A DNA stretch of 64,000 nucleotides from Candidatus Heimdallarchaeota archaeon (GCA_016840095.1 JAEOSZ010000011.1:1-64000), one strand, 5' to 3'. Shown: positions 45,225-54,750, numbered from the stretch's first letter. Notes: generated from the sequence alone by a model not told the origin. Program-made: numbers and translations.

Positions 45225-45554
45225 TTATTTGCCTTTTGCAGTACTTTCAACTAAAGCTTTTAGCTTATCTCGCTTTGCTCCTATAAGAGAGTTGAATGGT
45301 TTTCCATCTTTAAAGACAACAAATGTAGGAAGACTCGAAATCATGTATTTTTGAGCAAAAATTGATTCTTCGTCCATGTTCATACGAAGGAATCTTACTG
45401 TATTTGCATGTTTTTCAGATAACTGTTCAAAGAATGGTTCAATACTTCTACAAGGTCCACACCATGGTGCCCAGGTATCTACAATAATTGGTTTAGTTTC
45501 TGTTTTTAGAATATTTTCAAATTCTTCATTTGTCACATTTGGTACTTTACCCAT
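45225..45554 (-). CDS. trxA: Thioredoxin
   Basis: A 109-residue thioredoxin. The active site WCGPC is at residues 31-35, Asp26 precedes it (IIVDTWAPWCGPC), and the cis-proline is in SLPTFVVF. It reduces protein disulfides in the cytoplasm with electrons from a thioredoxin reductase, which is not in the window. The ATG has GGGGA 5 bases upstream. The length and motifs are standard. Confidence 0.93.
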   Translation of the reverse strand: MGKVPNVTNEEFENILKTETKPIIVDTWAPWCGPCRSIEPFFEQLSEKHANTVRFLRMNMDEESIFAQKYMISSLPTFVVFKDGKPFNSLIGAKRDKLKALVESTAKGK

Positions 45555-45748
45555 TTAGTTCCCCTTTCAGCTTTCTCAAGAGTTTAGATAGTGTTTTTTG
45601 CACTACTATATATCTATTCACATTTTGAGTAATTTTTTCAAATAAAAGTTTATGTAAAACAACCGACAGAAGGAAAGTTTAAGTATTTTTCAAAATAGTT
45701 TGTAGAAGTAGAATAGAGAAGTTTGTTATAACCTAGGAGCAAAAATCC

Positions 45749-47773
45749 ATGAATTCTCGCATTTATGATTCAATAAAAGAACAACTACAAGAGATTCTTC
45801 TAAAGAAATACAAAGTTACAACAGAATTAGTATGGTCTAAGCCCCATACTTCTGATTTGGGGGATATAAGTTTTCCATTATTTAATGTAGCAAAAGAAAC
45901 TTCTAAATCTCCTCAAGATGTTGGTCAAGAATTGATTAGTAATCTTTCAAAAACAGAAATCATAGAAAAAGTTGAGCTAAAAGGTGGTTTTCTTAATATT
46001 TTTCTCAATCAAAATGAGTTTACAAAATTAACTCTGTTAAACATTGTTTCTACAGATGTTTATGGAAAAAGTAATTCTAGAAAGGATGAAAGAGTTATCG
46101 TAGAGCATACTTCAGCAAACCCCATTAGTCCATTACACATAGGAAATATTCGAAATTCTATTCTAGGGGATGTTATTGGACGTATGTATAGATTCCTAGG
46201 CGCGGCTGTAAATTTTAGATATTACGTTAATGATTTAGGACGTCAAATTGCTCCAGTAATAATTGGTTATTTCTTATTAAAAGAGAAAAAAATCAAACCT
46301 GACACTAAGATCGATATCTGGATTGGAAAGATATATGCTTTAATGAATACTTTTTATGAAATTTATTTGGCAAAAAAGGAAATTGAAAAATTATCTATTA
46401 AACCAATTTCTGAGAAGTCTTCTTATGTAATAGATGAAGCTGAATTAGAATATTATGAATCAGAACTAGAAAAATTGGATACTGCTAAACAACAGAAAGA
46501 GAGAATAGTTAAGCAATTACGCAAACTCAATCGTGTTCAAAATTCACTAAAAGTGAAATTGCCACAGTTATATCTTCATCTGAAAAATCTTCTTGATCTG
46601 AAGATTGAAGATTTAGAGGAATTGGTAAACTCACATCTTGCAGCTTACTTTGATGGAAGAGATGAAGTAATAAAGAAGAAATTTAGAGAAGTGACAGAAA
46701 GTACTATGTCTGGACATACTGAAACACTGAATCTCTACAATATTCATCATGAGGTCTTTGACTGGGAATCGGAAGTTGCATGGTCTGGTGAAGTCGATAA
46801 GATACTTTCTCAATTAGATGTAAACGGATTTCTTAGACACGATGGACAGGCTCTTTTACTCAGAAATGATATAATTGCATCACAATTAGGTTTCAAAGAA
46901 AAATATAATATCAAGCATGAAATTCCTGATTTAATCTTAGTTAATTCTGAAGGAGTTGCCCTATATCCTTGTAGAGATATTGCATATCATCTCAATAAAT
47001 TGGAGAAATTTAATGCAAACTATTGTATCAATGTAATTGGTAAAGACCAACAACTTGCACAATTATCAGTAAGAACAGCTTTGTATGGTTTGGGAGAAAA
47101 AGAAAAAGCTGATAGTATCTTGCATTATGATTATGAGATTGTTACTTTAGAAGGAGAAAAAATGGCAGGTAGAGAATTTGAATATGTTACATGTGATGAG
47201 TTACTTGAATTTGCAAAAAATGAAATAGATAATATTCTTGAAAATCGTGATTATACGCCAGAAATTAAGAAAGTAATTTCAAGTAAGGTATCTACAAGTA
47301 GTATTCGTTATTCAATACTTAAAATTGATCCACAGAAAGCTGTTGATATCATTGTAAAAAAGGCAGTAGATCCAAATGAAAATTCAGGTCCTTTTCTGCA
47401 GTACTCCTATGCTAGAGCATTAAACATTCTAGAAAAAGCTCCTGAGAAAGATATTGATGTAAATGAGATAATTAAGTCTGCAAAAGACATCAATTACTCA
47501 ATAAAAAACGAAGCTGAATGGAGAATTGTTAATCTAATGGAAGAACTCCCATTTGTCATTTCAAGGGCTTTAGAACAACTCAAACCTGACACTGTTGCGA
47601 ATTATGCATTTTCATTAGCTTCAGCTTTCCACAAATTCTATGATGCATGTCCAGTTTTACAAGCTGAAGATAAAAACAGTCTTGATACAAGAGTTACAAT
47701 AGTTCATTCTTTTGCAAAAAGTCTGGAGAGTCTGTTTGAAGTAATGGGTATAGATACTTTGGAAAAAATGTAG
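45749..47773 (+). CDS. argS: Arginyl-tRNA synthetase
   Basis: A 674-residue class I synthetase. The N-terminal tRNA-recognition domain precedes the HIGH-type motif (NPISPLHIGNIRNS) and the KMSKS-region variant GEKMAGREF, where argS enzymes usually show KMS-TRKG-type sequence. An insertion of about 130 residues (about 190-320) is helical and charged. A DALR anticodon-binding domain closes the protein (SYARALNILEKAPE ... ASAFHKFYDACPVL). AGGAG lies about 9 bases before the ATG. A PfkB kinase gene starts 11 bases after it. Confidence 0.93.
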   Translation: MNSRIYDSIKEQLQEILLKKYKVTTELVWSKPHTSDLGDISFPLFNVAKETSKSPQDVGQELISNLSKTEIIEKVELKGGFLNIFLNQNEFTKLTLLNIVSTDVYGKSNSRKDERVIVEHTSANPISPLHIGNIRNSILGDVIGRMYRFLGAAVNFRYYVNDLGRQIAPVIIGYFLLKEKKIKPDTKIDIWIGKIYALMNTFYEIYLAKKEIEKLSIKPISEKSSYVIDEAELEYYESELEKLDTAKQQKERIVKQLRKLNRVQNSLKVKLPQLYLHLKNLLDLKIEDLEELVNSHLAAYFDGRDEVIKKKFREVTESTMSGHTETLNLYNIHHEVFDWESEVAWSGEVDKILSQLDVNGFLRHDGQALLLRNDIIASQLGFKEKYNIKHEIPDLILVNSEGVALYPCRDIAYHLNKLEKFNANYCINVIGKDQQLAQLSVRTALYGLGEKEKADSILHYDYEIVTLEGEKMAGREFEYVTCDELLEFAKNEIDNILENRDYTPEIKKVISSKVSTSSIRYSILKIDPQKAVDIIVKKAVDPNENSGPFLQYSYARALNILEKAPEKDIDVNEIIKSAKDINYSIKNEAEWRIVNLMEELPFVISRALEQLKPDTVANYAFSLASAFHKFYDACPVLQAEDKNSLDTRVTIVHSFAKSLESLFEVMGIDTLEKM

Positions 47774-47784
47774 GTGAGGTTATC

Positions 47785-48795
47785 GTGTTAAAGGATACAA
47801 TGATCTATGGAGGTTTTGATCCAGCTTTTATTGATATTGATATTCAACCTATCAACCAGAAAAAAACAGGATTTATCAAAGAACTTCCTAAAACAGGATC
47901 TCATCATATTAATACAAAAATAGATTTTCAACCCGGTGGAAATGGTTTCAACCTTTGTAGAACTTTAGCAACACTAGGTAGAAATATAACTTATGTAGGA
48001 CCTTCTTCTACCTTCTTTGAAAAATTAGTGAAAGACAAAGGCATCCCGGTGAAAATCACAACAATTGAGAATGTTAATGTAAATTATACTACAATACTAA
48101 ATATGTTGGATGGAGAAATTCAATTCAATTCAGTTCAAGGAAATCTTTCAATAGGAAACTTAACTCCAAAAATTATCAACTATTATCGCGAGAGTCCTTT
48201 AAAACCAATTAGTAATGTAGCTCTTAATGCGTCTTCAGTTGAATGGATAAGTTCTCTTCTTCTAAGTCTAGTAGATGAAAACATACTTGATAGGATTGAA
48301 AATGAAATTGAATCACTTGATCTTTTGACCTCATGTTCTGGAGTTTCTTTTGATGGAATTATTTTCATAGATCCTTCTGATATTTCTAAATATGATAGAA
48401 TAATTGAATTCAGCACAATATTAAAACAGTTAAGTAAATTTGAAGGAGAAAAATATCTCTCAGTCAATGAACATGAATTAGCTACACTAACAGATAAATT
48501 TTCAAAGTCACCTGCAGAATTATCAGAACATCTAAAATTACCTATCATTTTTCACTCAGCTGAACAAGTCATTTTCTATGGAAAAGAAAAAATCATGTTA
48601 AAAGCAAAGGAATTAGAACGAAAAGTGAAATTTGTAGGAGCAGGTGATTGTTTTAATGGTGCTTTTCTAGATTCAATTTTCGATTCTTGTTCCATTGAAG
48701 ATTCCTTATCATATGCTATAGATGCTGCATCACATCTGATTGAGACTGGAATATACCCAGACTCATTACATATCTCAAAAAGAATAAATAGCTAA
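47785..48795 (+). CDS. PfkB-family carbohydrate kinase
   Basis: A 336-residue kinase. GGNGFNLCRTLATLGRNITYVGP is the N-terminal PfkB substrate-binding signature, and VGAGDCFNGAFLDSIF is the C-terminal signature with catalytic Asp. The lid and ADP/ATP regions are divergent, so the sugar or nucleoside substrate is unclear (ribokinase, fructokinase and nucleoside kinase are all in this fold). GTG start with GGTGAGG 5 bases upstream. It follows argS by 11 bases and is probably co-transcribed. Confidence 0.85.
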   Translation: MLKDTMIYGGFDPAFIDIDIQPINQKKTGFIKELPKTGSHHINTKIDFQPGGNGFNLCRTLATLGRNITYVGPSSTFFEKLVKDKGIPVKITTIENVNVNYTTILNMLDGEIQFNSVQGNLSIGNLTPKIINYYRESPLKPISNVALNASSVEWISSLLLSLVDENILDRIENEIESLDLLTSCSGVSFDGIIFIDPSDISKYDRIIEFSTILKQLSKFEGEKYLSVNEHELATLTDKFSKSPAELSEHLKLPIIFHSAEQVIFYGKEKIMLKAKELERKVKFVGAGDCFNGAFLDSIFDSCSIEDSLSYAIDAASHLIETGIYPDSLHISKRINS

Positions 48796-48839
48796 ACATT
48801 AGATATAACTTAAGCCTTTATACGGATGTTTATAGTACA

Positions 48840-49874
48840 ATGTCACTAAAAGTCGAAGATTCCAAGGAATACAAAGAAATACACAAACGAGTAGAACTTC
48901 TACAACTCTTGAAACAATATTATGGCTCTGGAGCTAATTTCTATGACTTTGATACTGGTGAGATTCCTTTACGTGACCTTATCGCTTTTATGTCTGATGA
49001 AGGCTTTCCCAGAAGATTACCAGAGACTGAACATGTTCTAAAGAGAATAGATGAAGAGATAATATCATTAGAGAACAAGAAAAAAGAAATGAGATTACAA
49101 GAAATGGAATCAAGAAACTTGAACTCATTACTGATTATTACTTCTTGGACAAAATTAATTGGGACTCAAAATAAAGGTGTATTTCTAGATAAACCAGTAA
49201 TGGATTTACGAAGAGATACTATCGTAATGCTAACTGATGAAACTCAGACATTTAAGGAACTTACAGATGAAAGATTAGCGGTTATTTTTGGTCCAGGAAT
49301 ATATCATTCTGAATTTGCAGTAGATAGAGGTAATTATCTTGAAGATTCATTGGAAATAAATGGAATATGTTTACCATTGGAACTTCTTGGAAAAATCTAT
49401 ACAGCTGATAAGATATACCAGTCAGACAAAATTGATGCTACAATAACAGAGGTATCGACCATACTACCTTTTCACATTATTGAACAGGCAGAAACAGTTC
49501 AAACCTATGTTAAAGGGATTATTAGTAGAAATGTTTTCCATCCCAACAAAGCAGCCTTAGAGAAATTCAACCATCATATTATGGAAGGGGGATCTTATCC
49601 CGCGGCTGAAGGGTTCAAAATCATGTCAGCACATCCACTTTGGTATAACAAGCTTTTAGTTGAACCTGATTATGAATATAGAACTGGAAGTGGAAAGAGG
49701 GCATATAGTACAGCTGGAATCGGGGCTTTATCTGGAATGGTACATAAGCTTAAACCAATAATATTTTCTTCACCCTCTAAAGAAAGAGAACAGCTAGAAC
49801 GAATTGCAAATATTGTAACCCAATATAGAGAGATGGGATTTCAACTTCTAAAAACTTGGATACCTTCCTACTAG
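48840..49874 (+). CDS. Hypothetical protein, 344 residues
   Basis: A soluble protein I do not recognise. Residues about 1-95 are helical with a coiled-coil-like ENKKKEMRLQEMESRN; the rest is alpha/beta with VFLDKPVMDLRRDTIVMLTDETQTF, FGPGIYHSEFAVDRGNY and a C-terminal GIGALSGMVHKL. I considered a NurA-type nuclease, but the NurA Asp-Gly-Ser motif is absent. It ends against the Cgi121 gene, which is on the opposite strand two bases away. Confidence 0.65.
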   Translation: MSLKVEDSKEYKEIHKRVELLQLLKQYYGSGANFYDFDTGEIPLRDLIAFMSDEGFPRRLPETEHVLKRIDEEIISLENKKKEMRLQEMESRNLNSLLIITSWTKLIGTQNKGVFLDKPVMDLRRDTIVMLTDETQTFKELTDERLAVIFGPGIYHSEFAVDRGNYLEDSLEINGICLPLELLGKIYTADKIYQSDKIDATITEVSTILPFHIIEQAETVQTYVKGIISRNVFHPNKAALEKFNHHIMEGGSYPAAEGFKIMSAHPLWYNKLLVEPDYEYRTGSGKRAYSTAGIGALSGMVHKLKPIIFSSPSKEREQLERIANIVTQYREMGFQLLKTWIPSY

Positions 49875-49875
49875 T

Positions 49876-50400
49876 TCAAAGTATTTCAACTGTAGCTATT
49901 ATTTCAAGAGCCTTTTTCTCAATAATTTCTAGTTTTTCTTCACATCCATAATATTCTGCTAGTTCTTTTAATTCCAATATAGGGAGTTTCTTTTGTTTAT
50001 CATCCAATATGTTCTCGGAAATAGTATCTAGAAATAAATTGAACTCTCGCTCTACTTGATTTTGTTCATTACCAAATGCTATGATCATTATTTCTGTAGA
50101 TGAATCTTTTATGCCTAAGAGATCTATTGAACTAGAAATCTGTCGTTTTCCTGCTAGACGTACTATGAATTCAGTTGAAAAATCCCTTGCAATGTTTTTG
50201 TTGTTGTGAAAAGCTCGTTTTGTGTGAAACAAAGCAGCTACAATTTGTTTATCACTTATCAAGAATTTTGGATCTAACACTTGCAGATAAACTGCTTCTT
50301 GTTTTTGATTTTTTATCTTCTCAATAATCTTATCTGAATTAAGCGATTGAGGAGTAGAAAAAACTAAGTAGTTATACTCGAAACCACTAAGTTCATCCAT
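49876..50400 (-). CDS. cgi121: KEOPS complex subunit Cgi121
   Basis: A 174-residue protein. The core LQVLDPKFLISDKQIVAALFHTKRAF, the block FIVRLAGKRQISSSIDLLGI and the downstream strand TEIMIIAFG match Cgi121, where the GKRQI stretch is highly diagnostic. KEOPS makes the t6A modification at position 37 of ANN-decoding tRNAs, and Cgi121 binds the tRNA 3' end and Bud32. It is 8 bases downstream of AMP phosphorylase. No other KEOPS gene lies in the window. Confidence 0.85.
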   Translation of the reverse strand: MDELSGFEYNYLVFSTPQSLNSDKIIEKIKNQKQEAVYLQVLDPKFLISDKQIVAALFHTKRAFHNNKNIARDFSTEFIVRLAGKRQISSSIDLLGIKDSSTEIMIIAFGNEQNQVEREFNLFLDTISENILDDKQKKLPILELKELAEYYGCEEKLEIIEKKALEIIATVEIL

Positions 50401-50408
50401 GATACTTC

Positions 50409-51932
50409 TTACAACTCCTTTGGACCTCTAATGATATCTAAGATCATTTTTTCCATGTCAATAGGTTCGAAATCTGAAGTTGCTAATTTGATAGCAGATG
50501 TTAATTTGCTTTCAGATGATGAGTGAATTTCGAAAAGAACATCACCTTTCTTGAATCTATCTCCTCTTTTTACTCTGAGGACAACACCAGCTGTTTTGTC
50601 TGCAGGAGCACCAGCTTGTCTAGCTATTGTTGAAATCGGGGCACTATCTACTGCATAAACAACACCATCACTTTTTGCTTCAATAGTGTCAATATAGGGA
50701 GCTGTAGGAATATCATCAACTTTAATATTTTCATCTCCACCTTGAGCAGAAACAATTTCTCTGAATTTCTGTAAAGCTTTACCACTTTTTAGAATATCTT
50801 CAGCATATTCGAAACCATATCCTCGTGGACACCAGTTGTGAGCTTCTAGAATAATACCTGATAATGAAAGAGCCTTTCTCATTAAATCTGCACTTCCACT
50901 TTGATCAGTTAGGATTTGTAAAGCATCTTTTGCTTCTAAAGCGGGACCAATTTTACTTCCAATAGGTCTGTCACCAGGACTGATTATACAATCAAGTTTG
51001 ATTTTCAGAGCATACCCTAATGAAGTGAATAAACTACCAACTTCTTGAGCATCCTCTCTATGAACAACTTTAGCTCCCTTACCAGTTGGTAGATCAATTA
51101 GAACATATTCAGATCCAGCTGCTATTTTCTTAGCAATAATACTAGCAACCATGAATTCCTTAGGATCGATTTTTACAGTCTCAAGAACTGAGATAATCTT
51201 ATCAGAAACATCTGCCAAACCTACAGTTTCACCACTTACAATGCATCCTCCAGTTGTATCTACTACATTTGTCATTTCTTCAAGTGTTAGTTCACAAGGC
51301 ATAAGCAATTCTACTGCATCAATTGTTCCGGCTGGTGATGTAATAGCTCTAGTGGAAACTTTGGGAATTGTGAGTCCTGAAGCTGCTAAAACAGGTATCA
51401 TAATAGGAGTTATTCTATTTCCTGCAATACCTCCAATACTATGTTTATCAACCACAGGCTTTTTCTTAGGATTTAAAATCTGAGAGTTATGAATAATAGC
51501 TTTAGCAACTGAGGTTGTTTCTTCCATAGTCAAACCTTGGACTTGGAATAACGACATCAATACTGCAATTTGAGTTGGATGCATCAAATTTTTATCTATA
51601 GATTCGAAAATAGCATCTATTTCTTCTTCTTTAAGCACTTCTCCCCTCATTTTTTTATGAATTAGATGAATTAAATGTTCATTAGTGAGTTCTTTAAGAA
51701 CTATCTCACTGCCTTTCTGGATTCCATGCTCTTTGGCTAGTTTTCCAGATATCCCTACTGTATTTTCAGGATAATTGTCACTTGTGGATACTTTTAATCC
51801 AATATTAAAAGGAGAAATCTCAATTAATTGCCCAGGCAAAATATCATATTTGTGGGCTAAATCAGAGTTAATTAACATATATTCTGGCTCTGAATCTAAT
51901 ACATTATCTAATCTTACTGTTAATTTTATCAT
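50409..51932 (-). CDS. deoA: AMP phosphorylase (archaeal thymidine phosphorylase family)
   Basis: A 507-residue enzyme that splits AMP (or CMP, UMP) with phosphate to give ribose-1,5-bisphosphate, entering the archaeal nucleotide-salvage path through R15P isomerase and RuBisCO. The N-terminal about 85-residue extension is the archaeal AMPpase-specific domain. The core has DKHSIGGIAGNRI, STRAITSPAGTIDAVE, KIAAGSEYVLIDLPTGKG and the C-terminal barrel-hybrid domain with VLRVKRGDRFKKGDVLFEIHS. The other two pathway genes are not in the window. Confidence 0.92.
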   Translation of the reverse strand: MIKLTVRLDNVLDSEPEYMLINSDLAHKYDILPGQLIEISPFNIGLKVSTSDNYPENTVGISGKLAKEHGIQKGSEIVLKELTNEHLIHLIHKKMRGEVLKEEEIDAIFESIDKNLMHPTQIAVLMSLFQVQGLTMEETTSVAKAIIHNSQILNPKKKPVVDKHSIGGIAGNRITPIMIPVLAASGLTIPKVSTRAITSPAGTIDAVELLMPCELTLEEMTNVVDTTGGCIVSGETVGLADVSDKIISVLETVKIDPKEFMVASIIAKKIAAGSEYVLIDLPTGKGAKVVHREDAQEVGSLFTSLGYALKIKLDCIISPGDRPIGSKIGPALEAKDALQILTDQSGSADLMRKALSLSGIILEAHNWCPRGYGFEYAEDILKSGKALQKFREIVSAQGGDENIKVDDIPTAPYIDTIEAKSDGVVYAVDSAPISTIARQAGAPADKTAGVVLRVKRGDRFKKGDVLFEIHSSSESKLTSAIKLATSDFEPIDMEKMILDIIRGPKEL

Positions 51933-52083
51933 TTTATTTCCGCCAGATTCATTTTTATATCTTTAAACAGTAAGTGGTTTTTAGCCTATAATAAGCGTTG
52001 CGTATCTGTAAAAAAACGAATTTTTAGCTTAATTTGTCTTACCCGTAATAATTATTAATCATTTTTTCTATAATAATTTAGAA

Positions 52084-52233
52084 ATGTTTAGCGATAATGG
52101 TTCAGAAAAAATTAAGGATAAGAAAAAAGAAGAAAAGCCATTCAATTGTACTGGCTGTGAAACCCCTTTAGGGAAATATGATGAAACTTGTCCTAATTGT
52201 GAAAGAAAGAATCCCAAGTATCTAATTGGTTGA
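52084..52233 (+). CDS. 49-residue zinc-ribbon microprotein
   Basis: ATG at 52084 opens a frame to TGA 52231-52233. The product has a charged N-terminus (KIKDKKKEEKPF) then C22-x2-C25 and C36-x2-C39 (NCTGCETP ... ETCPNCER), a complete zinc-ribbon pattern with an ordinary spacing. Nothing shows a partner; zinc-ribbon microproteins often bind nucleic acid or larger proteins. It lies in the gap between divergent AMPpase and the following plus-strand microprotein. Confidence 0.65.
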   Translation: MFSDNGSEKIKDKKKEEKPFNCTGCETPLGKYDETCPNCERKNPKYLIG

Positions 52234-52248
52234 TTCAATCATTGAGAA

Positions 52249-52262
52249 ACTATTTATATGCT
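52249..52262 (+). promoter_or_regulatory. TATA box of the 58-residue microprotein gene
   Basis: CTATTTATATGCTA is about 38 bases before the ATG at 52294. Following it, GTAGGTAAG acts as a ribosome-binding site, so this gene has a short leader. Confidence 0.5.
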
Positions 52263-52293
52263 ACTCAAATTCATATCTGTGTAGGTAAGTAAA

Positions 52294-52470
52294 ATGGCGG
52301 AAATTCCACTCCCCCCAAGTAACAAGAAATCAGATGATGGTGATTCTGATGCTGATTGTGAAAAATATGATCCTATAATGGGTGGATATTGTAAGTACTA
52401 CGTTACTAAAACCGGAGAATGTATGATAAAATTCAGTTTGTGTGATGGTTTTGGGATTTTAAAGAAATAA
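52294..52470 (+). CDS. 58-residue cysteine-containing microprotein
   Basis: ATG at 52294 to TAA at 52468-52470. The protein has four cysteines (C22, C33, C43, C50), in DADCEKYDP, GGYCKYY, TGECMIKF and SLCDGFG, spaced more widely than in a zinc ribbon. They could bind a metal or form a cluster site. It has its own TATA box and ribosome-binding site, unlike noise. It converges with the glutaredoxin-like gene, whose stop is 9 bases away. Unrecognised family. Confidence 0.6.
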   Translation: MAEIPLPPSNKKSDDGDSDADCEKYDPIMGGYCKYYVTKTGECMIKFSLCDGFGILKK

Positions 52471-52478
52471 CAAATGAG

Positions 52479-53312
52479 TTATCTTCTAAGCAATTGATCT
52501 AAATCATTACTGATTTCTTTAACATTTGCTACTATTCTGTTTTGACCTGTCCCTTTATTTCCTTCAGTATCTATTGTTGCTGAAGTCAGAAATAGAGGTT
52601 TGAAGAATTCTCTAATCATCTGTTTTCCATCACCAAGAAGACATGAACAGGTTCCAACATACTTATCCCCTTCAACTCTTCTTACTCTGAAGAAGCTGAC
52701 ATGGTTTGCACGATCTCTCCAGATAATAAGATTTGCAGATAAGTAAATATTGTCTCTGATAATGTGTCCTAGGTAAACATTAGGATCAAGACCGAGTTCA
52801 TATAAATCAGTGTTGGTTTGTTTATCAAAATTTGTTAGCACCATTATTTTTGTGTTTTTAGAGAGTTGTTCATATCTTTCTATAGGGATTTGTTCTGTTG
52901 ATTCTTTGACTATGAATGTGTATGACCTATCTCTTCGTAGTGTATAAGCAGCTTGATATTCGATCATTGCGGAGGCTAATTCTAATAGTAATGGAGCTTC
53001 TTTTTTACTGATTTCGAATTTTTCGATAGATTGAATAGGAACTTTAGATTTTGTTAATAGACTACATACAAGAACTCCTATTAGATCATGCGATAGTGAA
53101 CCAGCAACAATACAACCAGACGGCAAAAGAATTGCAGGCAATTGATTTAAGGGAATGCCTTTTTTCTCAGCTGATTCTCTTTTCTTACTTACTTGATGAA
53201 CTATTAGTTTTACTTCTTGTGTTTTTAGTGCGCTTATAACTGCTGTCAGAAACTTTAATGTAGGCTGACAGTGGTCACAGTGCTCATCGTGAATATATAT
53301 TTCTAATTCCAT
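52479..53312 (-). CDS. Protein with N-terminal glutaredoxin-like domain and unknown C-terminal domain
   Basis: A 277-residue cytoplasmic protein. Residues 1-85 form a thioredoxin-fold unit with CDHC near residue 13 and a cis-Pro region (QLPAILLPSG). The remaining about 190 residues contain a novel alpha/beta region (SYTFIVKESTEQIPIERYEQL, VYLGHIIRDNIYLSANLIIWRD, GTCSCLLGDGKQMIREF) with paired cysteines. A redox switch controlling the C-terminal part is one possibility. The start codon follows GGGGCAAA. No operon partner is visible. Confidence 0.6.
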   Translation of the reverse strand: MELEIYIHDEHCDHCQPTLKFLTAVISALKTQEVKLIVHQVSKKRESAEKKGIPLNQLPAILLPSGCIVAGSLSHDLIGVLVCSLLTKSKVPIQSIEKFEISKKEAPLLLELASAMIEYQAAYTLRRDRSYTFIVKESTEQIPIERYEQLSKNTKIMVLTNFDKQTNTDLYELGLDPNVYLGHIIRDNIYLSANLIIWRDRANHVSFFRVRRVEGDKYVGTCSCLLGDGKQMIREFFKPLFLTSATIDTEGNKGTGQNRIVANVKEISNDLDQLLRR

Positions 53313-53391
53313 TTTGCCCCAACAATCTAATCAATGAACGAATAAATAGAGATTTGAAATGATTATTATAAACATTGTCGTTCTATGTATT

Positions 53392-54648
53392 TTATCTGCC
53401 AGTTTTTCCCCTAATATAACGGTCAAGGTATTTTTCTCTAGCTAGTTCTATGGCATCATAGGCATGAGAAAAGCAATCTAATCTTCTTTCAGGGATTGGA
53501 TCCCATCCTCTACCATCACTATTTTCTGCTAGCAGTAGATGTTTCCACATCTGTTCGGTTATTTCACTTTCTGGTAGATGAGCAAAATACCATCGTGCTT
53601 CCCAACAAAGCCTTTCCAATTTCTGATTGTCTTCATCTCTAGTCCAAAGATCCAATCTCCTATCTGGAGCCCAACTTCCTGTTTTCATATAGCCAAGATC
53701 TTTTGGTTTATTGTCCTTTAGATATTTGAAAGGTAAGATCATTTGGTTTTCTGGGATTTTCATCATTCTTTCAATGAATTTCCTCAGATCCTCATGTGTT
53801 ATCATTTTTCCCTCAACAAGGCTTCTATAACCAAAAAATTCGATATCTGTTCCATATGGAATAACTAGACCTGTAGATTTCTTATGCCTTGATAAGTTTC
53901 TTATCGCTTTCTTTTGTGAAATAAAAGGAAATTTCATTAAGCTGGCTGATGAGAAAATGCTCCAAGCTTGAGGTACTTTTAAACCAGTAATTGTTCCCTT
54001 AACACCTTTTAACTCAACTGGATTGAAATTTGATTTTCTAGCAGATTTTTTGAGCCCTTTTACAGCTCTTCTATATTTGAAAAACTTACTCAAAATTCCT
54101 TTCGCTTTCATAAATTCTATAATATAATGAGTTGCAGAGAAGTATGGAAAATTATATTCATTAGAATCATTTAGTAGAGGGGAGCTCATATTGTATAATT
54201 CTTCATCAATGAAAGTATATGAAAAATCGAAATTCTTTAGGACTCTTGGAATTAAAGGATCATAAGCTAATTCAGGTAACCAGAATCCCTTAGGTTTGTA
54301 ATTCAAAGTTGACTCAAGAACATCATTGTTGAATTCTATCTGTTTTTTCATATCAATAACAGGTAATAGAGGAAAGATTGGATGTGAATATCCACAGCCT
54401 ACCATCTCGAATTTACCTTGTTCTATTCCTTCCTTTAGTAAATCAATTACTTCAGGATAACTGTTCTTTAGAATCTCTAAAGTGACACCTGTAAAATTGA
54501 GAACCACTTCCAGTTTAGGAATATCTAGTAGAGTAGAAAGAACTGGAATGTAACTTTTGTTCACAACATCTGGTATCTCACTAACTGGAATTTCTGCATA
54601 CTGTAAATTAGCATGTAAAACGATAGTAGAATACACAAGAGGAAACAC
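53392..54648 (-). CDS. Glycoside hydrolase family 57-like protein
   Basis: A 418-residue cytoplasmic protein of the GH57/polysaccharide-deacetylase-like (beta/alpha)7 barrel. N-terminal VLHANLQYAEIP matches the GH57 start; the catalytic Glu is in FWLPELAYD; the likely catalytic Asp is in YGTDIEFFGYR. GH57 enzymes act as alpha-amylases, branching enzymes or galactosidases on alpha-glucans. It is divergent from galT, suggesting carbohydrate metabolism. The start is GTG, either at 54648 or at 54636; the latter lies 26 bases from a TATA element and would be leaderless. Confidence 0.8.
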   Translation of the reverse strand: MFPLVYSTIVLHANLQYAEIPVSEIPDVVNKSYIPVLSTLLDIPKLEVVLNFTGVTLEILKNSYPEVIDLLKEGIEQGKFEMVGCGYSHPIFPLLPVIDMKKQIEFNNDVLESTLNYKPKGFWLPELAYDPLIPRVLKNFDFSYTFIDEELYNMSSPLLNDSNEYNFPYFSATHYIIEFMKAKGILSKFFKYRRAVKGLKKSARKSNFNPVELKGVKGTITGLKVPQAWSIFSSASLMKFPFISQKKAIRNLSRHKKSTGLVIPYGTDIEFFGYRSLVEGKMITHEDLRKFIERMMKIPENQMILPFKYLKDNKPKDLGYMKTGSWAPDRRLDLWTRDEDNQKLERLCWEARWYFAHLPESEITEQMWKHLLLAENSDGRGWDPIPERRLDCFSHAYDAIELAREKYLDRYIRGKTGR

Positions 54649-54655
54649 TTAATTC

Positions 54656-54667
54656 ATAATATAAACG
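54656..54667 (-). promoter_or_regulatory. TATA element in the GH57/galT divergent region
   Basis: GTTTATATTATG on the minus strand. A transcript started 26 bases away would begin at the internal GTG of the GH57 gene. On the plus strand the same A/T tract may also serve galT, for which a second candidate (GATATTAAATAC) lies at about 54717-54729. Confidence 0.45.
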
Positions 54668-54750
54668 TTTTGGGAGGTAAAAAATGGTAATTTTTATTTA
54701 GCTTAGAAATATCCGAAGATATTAAATACACCAATAGCAGTTCTAAAGCA

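Noticed and set aside
48840..49874. Identification as a NurA nuclease
   Set aside because: The Asp-Gly-Ser motif and metal ligands expected for NurA are not seen, and no HerA ATPase is adjacent.
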